In this document: piece by piece, positions 35,266 to 45,100 of the stretch | Layout: every line of letters begins with the position of its first letter | Position numbering within the stretch: the first letter of the stretch is position 1 | NCBI GenBank assembly: GCA_029706075.1 | Contig: JAINUG010000306.1 | Location: 598,501-662,500 of the forward strand | Origin: Aldrovandia affinis | Taxonomy: Eukaryota > Chordata > Actinopteri > Notacanthiformes > Halosauridae | Reading direction: 5' to 3' | Length of the DNA stretch: 64,000 bases | Position numbers and translations under genes: made by a program | The notes under the pieces: model-generated | Database searches by the model: none | What the model saw: the letters and a program-made list of their open reading frames with translations, nothing else | What the model was told of the DNA's origin: nothing

Positions 35266-35650
35266 GAGAGGTCAGAGGAGAATGGCCAGACTTGTTCAAG
35301 CTGACAGGAAGGCGACAGTAGCTCAAATAACGCATAATAAAGCGTTACAACAGTGGTATGCAGAAGAGCATCTCTGAATGCACAACACGTCGAACCTGAA
35401 GTGGATGGGCTACAGCACCAGAAGACCACACCGGGTCCACTCCTGTCAGCTAAGAACAGGAAAGTGAGGCTACAGTGGGCACAGGCTCACCAAAACTGGA
35501 CAGTTGAAGATTGGAAAAACGTTGCCTGGTCTGACGAATCTAGATTTTTGTTGCGACATGCAGATGGTAGGGTCAGAATTTGGCGTAAACAACATGAATC
35601 CATGCATCCATCCTGCCTTGTGTCAACGGTTAAGGTGGTGGTGGTGTAAT
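35266..35650 (+). mobile_element. Tc1/mariner transposase fragment
   Basis: Broken frames give RRMARLVQADRKATVAQIT (helix-turn-helix side), then [20 protein letters not shown] and [20 protein letters not shown], including the DES catalytic block. Both the start and the last third of the transposase are missing. Confidence 0.75.
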
Positions 35651-35713
35651 AGTGTCGGGAATGTCACAATACTTATTTACAATTTAAATACTTTATTGTA
35701 TCATAAATACTTA

Positions 35714-35840
35714 TATAGGGTTTGACCTGGTAGGACCTTTGCCCCCTTCCTTCGGGTTCACCCACCTCCTCACGATGGTTGACAGAACCACCCGGTGGCC
35801 GGAGGCCGTCCCACTATCATTGATGATGTCCACCGACTTG
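35714..35840 (+). mobile_element. Ty3/gypsy integrase scrap
   Basis: Encodes DLVGPLPPSFGFTHLLTMVD followed by RTTRWPEAVPLS, the start of the integrase catalytic core of fish gypsy retrotransposons (D...D-x-x-x-x-W-P-E-A pattern). The frame then departs from the family. It directly follows the Tc1 fragment. Confidence 0.75.
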
Positions 35841-36323
35841 GCTCAGCATACACCGCACGACCTGGATATCGTCTCGGGATTTCTCATTGATACTGATGCA
35901 TCCTTAAAAGAACACGCTGGGCCATCAGCCATTTCAACTAGCTAATCTGTCAAACAGAGGCAGTCTCAAAACAATGAGAGAACACTCATTCAACAATCGA
36001 ACATCACATACAGAGAATTACAAGCGACTACCCTAAACAGAAGACACACACCGGTCGCGGTGGCTCCAACACTTGGCTCACTGAGACCATCGATCTAACA
36101 CACACAAAGGCTAAACAATAACACACACAACATGGTTTCATAAACATAAATCTACTTAACACAGGGGGAACGAACAAACACACAACAGCGTTCCTCCATA
36201 ATGCCCCGCGCACACATTTCTATGCAGCGACCCCCCTGGATCGCTACATAGCCCCCCCATAAGGGGCCAGCCGTCCTCAGCGACCCCACCATTACAAAGT
36301 CCTGTAAATGTGACGGTGCGACC

Positions 36324-36720
36324 GACCGATTTGGACCGTGACAACGGCCTGGTTAATGAGGAGGGACATCAAAGCGAATACCCAGCGATGTTTTACACGG
36401 ATTAAACCGCTAGATTTGCCGCTACATTAAAAATGTCACACCGCTGCTATTGCTGCCATTGAAATGAATGGGTAGCAAGTTAGCCTGTTTCCGAATTATT
36501 TTAAACAACTTTCCCGACCGATTTGGATCGTGACAACGGCCTGGTTAATGAGGAGGGACATCAAAGCGAATACCCAGCAATGTTTTACATGGATTAAACC
36601 GCTAGATTTGCCGCTACACTAAAAATGTCACACCGCTGCTATCGCTGCCATTGAAATGAATGGGTAGCAAGTTAGCGTCTTTCCCAGTTCGTTTAAACGA
36701 TTTAGACCGCGACAACGGCC
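36324..36720 (+). repeat. Tandem repeat, unit about 190 bp, 2.1 copies
   Basis: The unit starting 'gaccgatttggaccgtgaca' (36324) recurs at 36516 with few changes, and a third, partial unit begins near 36695 (cgatttagaccgcgacaacgg). Each unit carries 'ggttaatgaggagggacatc' and 'cattgaaatgaatgggtagc'. Confidence 0.85.
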
Positions 36721-37084
36721 TGGTGTGTGGGGAGCAGGCACCCTCAAAATTTCAGTGGAATTTTTTTCTAACACTCCCAATCTGGGGTTAAAAATGTATT
36801 TCATTGAGACAATTAAAGTATTTTTAAAAATTACAAAAAGTAACAGACTATCAGGTTTCACTGTTTTGGAACAGCACTTTTCATGTAAAAAACCCCAGTC
36901 AGGCGTCAGAAGTGTATAAATGGATGAACTTTAAATGCATTTAAGTAGTACAAAATAAATAAGCAACGAAATATTTGGTTGCTTGATGCAATTACTAATG
37001 CAATGATTAATGTTTCTCCAATCCTTTACTGCAGCTTAAGTGAAAAAAACTTTTAAATTAATTGCTGATGAAAACAGGGTTTAC
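36721..37084. other. Intergenic, nothing recognised
   Basis: AT-rich spacer between the tandem repeat and the Harbinger-like element. No gene or clear repeat structure. Confidence 0.5.
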
Positions 37085-37811
37085 ACAATGTAAGTGAACA
37101 AGGGGCCTTGGCGTCTCCACTTCTGTGACGCGATTATGACAATCATCCAATGAAATTGGCGCAGAACGTCTGCATTACACATGGGGTACTCGTGGGGCGT
37201 GGTTATGGCAGAAGTTGGTTGGGAAAAAAATGACGCGAGCGGGCAACTACCGCAACTGCAGGCGATTCGCGGATGTTAAATTTGTGGGCGTGGCGGCGAG
37301 ACAGAAAAAGTTGAGAAATGCTGAACTTTCGGGCGTTAAGAGCCAATCAAATTCATGTGTTGCTGTTTTTACCTTCCACAACACACCGACATTTGGTTCC
37401 TAGTTCCGACACGTCAACATGGATAACGACAAACTGATAACAGCGGTCTGCAGTATCCCCATACTATACAATGTGTACCTGCAGAATTACAGGAACAAAA
37501 CAAAACAAAACGACGCCTGGACAGCGGTGGCAGCAGCACACACGGGACCTCCTGCGTTTCCAGCGCAAGTAAATGGCCGCAATTGTAAAAAGCCTTCTGA
37601 GTTTGCGTTTGAATACTGCTAGCCAACTAATATTTATAATAAAGATTCTCCCTCCAAGAGCATAAACATTATAAGCACTGATGAACGATTTGTTTACCAT
37701 GCTACAATTTCGTAAGTACATCGGAACCACTTTGAGGAGGCCATTCAAGCGTGACAACACACGGGGGGAACGCCCACTCGCGATTTCATCGTCTAGAATC
37801 GCTGGCTGTTC
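37085..37811 (+). mobile_element. Harbinger-like element encoding a MADF-domain protein (copy 1)
   Basis: Homologous, in opposite orientation, to 39487-40180. The left end reads aaggggccttggcgtctcc and the right end tagaatcgctggctgtt, against cagggggcgatactaggcga and its partner in copy 2. Between 37419 and 37622 it encodes 67 residues (MDNDKLITAVCSIPILYNVY, LQNYRNKTKQNDAWTAVAAA...) that fit a MADF/Myb-SANT-like domain. PIF/Harbinger transposons commonly carry such a DNA-binding second protein. The frame stops at 37622, so it is short or truncated. The right end lies 18 bases before the igflr1 start codon. Confidence 0.65.
37419..37622 (+). CDS. MADF-like DNA-binding protein, transposon-borne
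   Basis: 67-residue frame starting ATG. LITAVCSIPILYNVYLQNYR then KNDAW-type spacing (here KQNDAWTAVAAA) matches the first two helices of MADF domains, which normally run 80-90 residues, so this one is probably truncated or spliced onward. The matching region of copy 2 (about 39640-39720) is broken. Predicted role would be DNA binding for the element. A host role is not indicated. Confidence 0.4.
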   Translation: MDNDKLITAVCSIPILYNVYLQNYRNKTKQNDAWTAVAAAHTGPPAFPAQVNGRNCKKPSEFAFEYC

Positions 37812-37828
37812 AAACGCACAGACACGAG

Positions 37829-38003
37829 ATGGTTTTCTTAACTCAAACAATCTGCTTATTTTTCTCTCTCGTCGGTCGCTTGGGAATTGAAGCTAACCCG
37901 ATACAATGGTACTCAGACAAATGTAGATTTAAATTAGACACTTACTGGAACCGTACATCGAGAACATGTCAACAGTGCGAAACACGATTCGGAAAGATAG
38001 CAG
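37829..38003 (+). CDS. igflr1: igflr1 exon 1: signal peptide and first cysteines
   Basis: Start ATG at 37829 ([19 protein letters not shown]), a good signal peptide. The mature part contains [19 protein letters not shown] with one N-glycosylation sequon. Donor GCAG|GTATGG in phase 1. An upstream GTG-started frame exists but lacks an ATG. The 18 bases before the ATG are the only sequence separating it from a Harbinger-like element. Confidence 0.85.
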
Positions 38004-41000
38004 GTATGGTGTATTTTTATTCTTATTTTAAATATATTTTAATGTATACATTTAATTTAAGTATTTTCAGTCTTGAGCAGTGTTGAGATTGTGAGCGCTA
38101 TCAAGTTTGTGAGCGGGTAATATCATTACCAACACTAAACATTCAAAACTGTGTTATAAGAAGTTGAAATACACATATAATATTATATAGCCTATATCCT
38201 TTAAAAAAACACACATTTCCATAGTCGGGGTGAAAAACAAGTTAAAATGTTAAACAATGTTAAACAAGATCACTACCAATACTTTCCCAGAGTTGTATCA
38301 GTGTCATAATAAAACCGATCGAAGAGATCACTTGGCCAATGTTAGATATGCCATTCCTGCTCACAGGTTCCAGCCAATTCATCAAACCTTCTTGGTTTTA
38401 AATACAAAACCAGTTTTTTGTTAATAGAAAACAAAACTGCAAACTGCAAAAGCTCAGTGACAGACATTTTACAGGATAGTTGCTAAAAAACACAAAACAA
38501 CGGCCTAAAAAATGACCACAGAACTGAATCTACACTTCCGTGACCCAGTCTCAACAAAATGATGATGGGACATTCACAAAGTTTATATTTATGATAGGGC
38601 TGCCTTTTGGAAATTGCTTGTAACCAAGGCCAATGCGCAAGATTTTAGTACTGGTAAAATAAATCTAAAATATTTTACGGATTGAATAATATAATGTTAT
38701 ATTATTTTGCTGATCTATTACATGGATCAGTATTCAAATGCCTGTTATTTAACAAACAAAATCTGATTGAATCCCTTTGCATTAATTATTCTATCACATA
38801 AAAGCGTTTAAGAACCCTGCATAAAATAACAGATAATTCACTGGTATTAATTGCCCTATCTGAGTCACTATTTAGTGCCATAAATGCATGTTTCAAACAA
38901 ATTTGATCCATTATTTTGTCTACCCCCTTGTCACACGCCACGTGACAATCCCTGAATGGGAACAGAGCAGCCAGGAGACGGAGTGGAGTTTGTCGGTCTA
39001 CGGAACGGATTTTATTAATTTATTTTTCTGTCTCTCCCCCCAGACATGGGAGAGAGACAGTGGGAGTAGCAGGTTAACATATAACAAAGACAAACACAAA
39101 CAAAATCTTCACCCTACTTGCTGCGAAGCTTTCGGGTAAAAACAACGAACTAAAATAACAAATTAAAATAATCAAACTTACGGGACACCGTGCCTCTTCC
39201 TCCGGAGTTCCCCTTGAACCTCCCCAGGCACACACACATCCAGTGACCTTTCAAGTGCTTCTCCCCCATGCATACTGAGACACTCGAACTTTGCAGTTCG
39301 AGTTCTCTTTCTCATTCATACAGAGACACTCGCCACAGTGAGAGTTCTGAAACACTCTCCACTGCCGAGTGCGAGCTCTCTTTCAATCACACAAATAAAA
39401 CCGAGGGCGAGAGGTGCCCTCTTTCAGGGCGCCCTCTATCACGATCACACCGAGGGAGAGGCGGACACTCTTACCCTGCATTCTAACAGGGGGCGATACT
39501 AGGCGACTAAATCACCCAGTGGGCGTTGCCCACGCTTGAATGGCCTCCTCAAAAATGCTTCCGACGTGCTTACAAAATTTTTGCATGGTAAACGAATAGT
39601 TCATCATAGATTTTGAGAATCTTTATTATAAATATTAGTTGGCTAGCAGTATTGTTTCCTTCAATCACGAACCGCAAACTCAAACTCAGAAGGCTTTTTA
39701 CAATTGCCACCATTTACTTGCGCTGGAAACGGCTCGCAATTTGTCTCCGGTACGTTTTCCAAACGTTTTTCCAAACGTACCCATGCGATAAAAAATTGCC
39801 TTTTAACCAACACAAACATTAAATAAGATGTATGTAGGCCATATAAGTTTAGCTAGCTATGAATATTTATGCTTTTAGGATTAAATAAAGTATGGGGGTA
39901 CTGCAGACCGCTGTTAACAGTTTCTCCTCATTCATGTTGAAGTGTCGGAACTAGGAACAAAATTTCGGTGTTGTGTTGGTTTCCGCGTGGAGGGTAAAAA
40001 GAGCAAGACATGAATTTGATTGGCTCTTACCAGGCGATATCGTCCGAAAGTTCTGAATTTTCAACTTTTCTGTGTCGCCGCCACGCCCACAAATCGGCCA
40101 ATCGGTCAATCACCGGAAGTCGCCCACTCTCATAGAGAATCAATGCATTTCCGGCAGCTCGTCGCCGAATCGGCCCCTGTTAGTTTTAGGGGTTAGTGCG
40201 CCCCCTCTCCCTCTTTCCCACACACACAAGAAGCACTCTACTCAGTCACTTTCAACAAACGCACACAAAACTCCACAACATCAAACATCAAACATCAAAC
40301 ATCACTCCACAATACAACACTCCACAACATATGCGCATGCGCACTCACACACACAGTAATGACTAGACAAACTCTCCATACACACGCAAGACAAAGACAA
40401 AAGACTAACTGATTCCCCACTCGCCCCACCTGCTCTTAAATAGGCTTAGTCTCTGCCCGGCTCAGGTGGGACTCGTGAGGCAATCACCCAATCACAATCA
40501 TTCACTCACATTCTCACACAGACACCCAATCAGCCAATTGACTTCCATATCAATTGACTGATTGACACCAATTAAATAATAATTAAATCAACTATGGCCT
40601 TTGGAGCAACGTTCCGGGAGACAGTTCACTCTCACACCCTGTGAGAGTGCCAAACCTGCCCCCAGAAAGTCTCTCTGCTCCAAAGGCCTCCACCACATGT
40701 AAAACAAAGGCAACCCTGCCACTCCCACGTGGCCGAGACCGACGCCCTCCACACCCCTGTATGTGAAAATCCACATGTCAATTTTGGAATGGCTTTACAC
40801 TGTACATCAAGAATAGCCCTTTTGAATTTACTCTCCATTTTGCATTCTATTCACCATTTTTCAATTAGAAATTGTGCCCAGGCTATATTACAAAAAGGTG
40901 ATAATCAGCAAAGGGCAAGGATCATAGTATCCATGCATTCATTTCAAGCACAAGGCAAAACAGGAGAGCAACCACAGATCAGCTGATCACAAACATCAAC

Positions 41001-42100
41001 CTAGAGCAAAAGCACTTTAATTAAAAATGGTGGTGGGCCAAAATCCTAATAGGTGACTTTTTTTTCCATTTTTCAATTTCCATTTTTTGTTCACTACCTG
41101 TGCCTTTGATGGTTTTCAGGGTACGAGTTTGCACCAAACTGTGGGATGCAAGATGATGGTGGACAACCGACTCCAGCACATGAACCATGTGGAGAAAACA
41201 CATTCAACGATGGGAGTTACATTAAATGCCGAAAGTGCACGCCATGCCCCTTGGGCCAACAGACGTTGGCAGTGTGCAATACTACTAGGGACACACAGTG
41301 TTGCGAAACTGGGTGAGAGTGCCATCCTTCTTTTTTTTGTTTTCTGCCAATTTGGAATGGCGAATCGTATTCACAAGTCATGCTCATCACTGCAAACTCC
41401 AACTCCAAAGGCCGCTATCAATTTGAAAGAGCGCAGACAAATGCACGCTCTCCTCTGAAACATGTAATGTCAGACACCGCAGTCAACACAAGTTGAGTTG
41501 CACAGACACGAGTCGGAGGAAGACACCAACTTTGCAGCTTTAGGCCCTAAAAAGTCATATTTTTACTTCATTAATTGGTTCATTGAGTCTTTATGTAGGA
41601 CTATGCATATTTCAGCTGAGGTTTTGTCACTTTGTGTGGGGAGCCATTGAGAGTCTGATCTGTCATGTTCCCTCTCTATAGGGAGGTCATTCATGGGGAA
41701 TGCCGGCGCCCTGATACCACGGTAAATTGAACATCTTACACAAGTAACCAAGAAAAACGTACCTAATTTCCCCACAACACCCACAATTTGGGTCAGGTCC
41801 TTTGGTCGGTTTGGGTTTTAACTGAACCATTACAGGCTCATGGAAGGGGAGTTCAAATAAGTAATGGATATTGAACTGTTATTGCTGCTAATAACCAATA
41901 ATGTGTCCTATTATTGCTATTCTACTCTGATTCCATATTATCACATAATCTGTTTTCTAAGTAGAAAACACCTTTGCTGTTTGGGGAGACTGTTGGAATG
42001 CAGTCAGTTAAAATATATTTTAAGAGTAATGTTGTACATGTTTTTTTCCACTAGACATTAACTCCCCCAACAACAACAGCAACAGCAACCACAACAAAAA

Positions 42101-42147
<47 letters not shown>

Positions 42148-45100
42148 ACAAAAACAACAGTGGCTGTAACAGTATGTAATATAGTGGTGTGTCATTCGTG
42201 AACGATTCATTCTTTTTGAACAAATCCTTTTGGTGAACGAAAAGTAGGATTCGTTCCTTTGGTTAATATCTTTATAAGTAAATAAAGTTGGGAACTGCCA
42301 TTCGTTGACTGCAGCGATTAGCCAAAGACAGCACTGAACCACTTGAGCGGGGCATGCTCTCTGAGCCCCTCCGGTCGGGGTGACCGAAAGCAACAGTAAC
42401 TCCAGTTCTTGAACTGGAACTGACTGAGGACCTAATACGTGAAAGAACTGGAACTGGACATGCTGTTGCTCTCATTCCTCGTTCCATTAGGCAGGTCCGG
42501 ATCTGAAACGAGAGACTAGCCTACTACATAGTCGCTGCAGCTCTATGTCTCTCCCTCCCCATGATGTCTTCATATTGCAATGACGAACTTGCCTGAGACT
42601 GAGTATAAAATTAAAAGCAACTGGTTTACACTAGCTGCTTAGCCTAGCAGTTACATCTGAGAAACGCTTAGCTTATAGCCTACTCCCAATTAGTAAATAA
42701 ATAAACAGTGAACGAAAGAGGCTATTTCCCAACAGAGATATTGAAATATTTTATAAGGCAGTGTCGCGAAGTTGGTCTAGTCTCAACTCGAGAAATGAAA
42801 CCACATCATAATATTCCTTTATTCAAACATAATATGCTAGGCTATATGAATTTATCACCACTTTGTTGATAATTCTAGAGGTCAACATTGTTTTAACATT
42901 GGCGCAGATAGCTTGATGAACAATGTAGGCTATGATGCAGGAAACCGACACAATGCAAGTCACCTTAAGTTAGCCAACATAAATACCTAGATGGCTACAT
43001 TTATTCTACTTAGAAAGGTTGTCCATTCAAGTATTTATTGATGATTTTGTTTAATTTGGAGATGAAGAAATTAACCATGAAAGGCTTTTATTTTTAGGCT
43101 GTTTGATCCATGTTACCAATTAAATATTACACTGCCTGGCCCCAAAAAAAGTCACCACCTGGATGTAACTAAGCAAATAGGTAAGAGCCTTCCATTGGAT
43201 AATTACTGCAGTGATTCATATGTTTTAGCTGGCAACAAGTTATTTAACCCTAACTGATGCAGTGAGTAGCTTCTCATTTCTTAAACAACCATGTCGGAAG
43301 ACATATCCTGTGGTCGTGGAAAAGATGTTAATCTGTTTCAGAAGGGTCAAATTATTGGCCTGCATCAAGCAAAGAAAACAACTAAGGAGATTGCTGAAAT
43401 GACTCAAATTGGGTTAAGAACTGTCCAACGCATTATTAAAACCTGGAAGGATAGTGGTGAACCATCATCTTCGAGGAAGAAATGTGGTCTGAAAAAAATC
43501 TTGAATGATCGTGATCGGCGATCACTTAAACGTTTGGTGAAATCATATCGTAAAAAATCAACAGTAGAACTCACGGCTATGTTTAATAGTGAAAGTAAGA
43601 GCATTTCCACATGCACAATGTGAAGGGAACTCAAGGGATTGGGACTAAACAGCTGTGTAGCCTTAAGAAAACCACTTGTCAGTGAGGCTAATCGGGAAAA
43701 AAAGGCTTCAATTTGCTAGGGAGCATAAAGATTGGACTCTGGAGCAATGGAAGAAGGTCATGTGGTCTGATGAGTCCAGATTTACCCTGTTCCAGAGTGA
43801 TGGGCGCATCAGGGTAAGAAGAGAGGCGGATGAAGTGATGCACCCATCATGCCTAGTGGTTCTCTGTGGCTCAGTGGGTAGAGCACAGCATTGGCAACGC
43901 TTAGGTTGTGGGTTCAATCCCCACTCGGGCCACATATACTGAAAATGTATCCATTCACTACTGTAAGTCGCTTTGGATAAAAGTGTCTGCTAAATGGCAT
44001 ATATTATTATTAGTGCCTACCGTACAAGCCTGTGGGGGCAGTGTTATGATCTGGGGTTGCTGCAGTTGGTCAGGTCTAGGTTCAGCAACGTTATGTGCCC
44101 AAAGAATGAGGTCAGCTGACTACCTGAATATACTGAATGACCAGGTTTTCCCATCAATGGATTTTTTCTTCCCTGATGGCACAGGCATATTCCAAGATGA
44201 CAATGCCATGATTCATCAGGCTCAAATTGTGAAAGAGTAGTTCAGGGACCATGAGACATCATTTTCACACATGGATTGGCCACCACAGAGTCCAGACCTT
44301 AACCCCATTGAGAATCTTTGGGAAGTGCTGGAGAAGACTTTGCACAGCGGTCCGACTCTCCCATCATCAATACAAGATCTTGGCGTAAAATTAATGCAAC
44401 TAATGGATGGAAATAAATGTTGTGACATTGCAGAAGCTTTGCCGTAATCAAACCTAAAGGCGGTCCAACTAAATATTAGAGTGTGTGACTTTTTTTTTGG
44501 ACGGGCAGTGTATAATTGTTGTTGATATTATGCTTTTATTGTTTTTATTGATCCTATAGTTACACGGTCCCTGAAAAATTTATCGTAATTTAAATTGAAT
44601 GATTGACTCAGTTAAACAATATTTACCGACAGAGTCGGACCCAGTCACTGCATAACTCTCGTTCTCATTCGCGGGAGTCTGAACGATAGTAGTGAACTGG
44701 TGAACGAATCCGTGAACTCATTCTTTTAGGGAACTGAGTCAAAGGATGTTTCACTCCATTTGGTAAAAAAAAAAAAAATATATAGTTTATGAATATGGAG
44801 TGGGGTTTATGCAAATAGAACATTAAATTAGCCACATAATTATATGTTCATGATAGAGATGGCAATATTAATTTGTTTCAATGTGTTTCTTTGTTTTCTA
44901 GGAGTTAATATCAAGTCCTGTCTACGGCATAACTAGCATAACTACGTTCGTTCCAGACGGCATCTCACATCAATACATAATTTGTAAGTTTGACCAGCAA
45001 ATGTAAGCAAATTTAGTTATTTCGCAGTGGTTTGGATTGGGGTTGAAAGAGCGAATCCTGGGACAACATTCATTTTCAGGGATATTGAGGCCATGTTTAT

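Larger units (their letters stand above)
38004..41119 (+). other. igflr1 intron 1
   Basis: 3.1 kb. Holds copy B of a duplicated segment (38650-38928 and 40759-40830) split by a solo LTR, which is itself split by a Harbinger-like element. The acceptor is gatggttttcag. Confidence 0.8.
42185..44770. mobile_element. Outer repeat with 'gaacgaatc' ends
   Basis: Both margins carry 'gtgaacga' and 'actgaac' motifs typical of a common non-autonomous fish repeat. No coding sequence of its own was found. Limits are approximate. Confidence 0.45.
42172..44901 (+). other. igflr1 intron 4 with nested transposons
   Basis: 2.7 kb. An outer repeat (about 42185-44770, with 'cattcgtgaacgattcattc' near the left and 'gtgaacgaatccgtgaactcattc' near the right) contains a Tc1 element (43130-44510), which contains a SINE (43858-44013). 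Confidence 0.7.

Noticed and set aside
41682..42171. Igflr1 model without exons 3-5 (direct exon 2 to exon 6 splice)
   Set aside because: Exon 2 leaves in phase 2 and exon 6 needs phase 1. Only inclusion of the three intervening exons restores the frame, and each has good splice signals.
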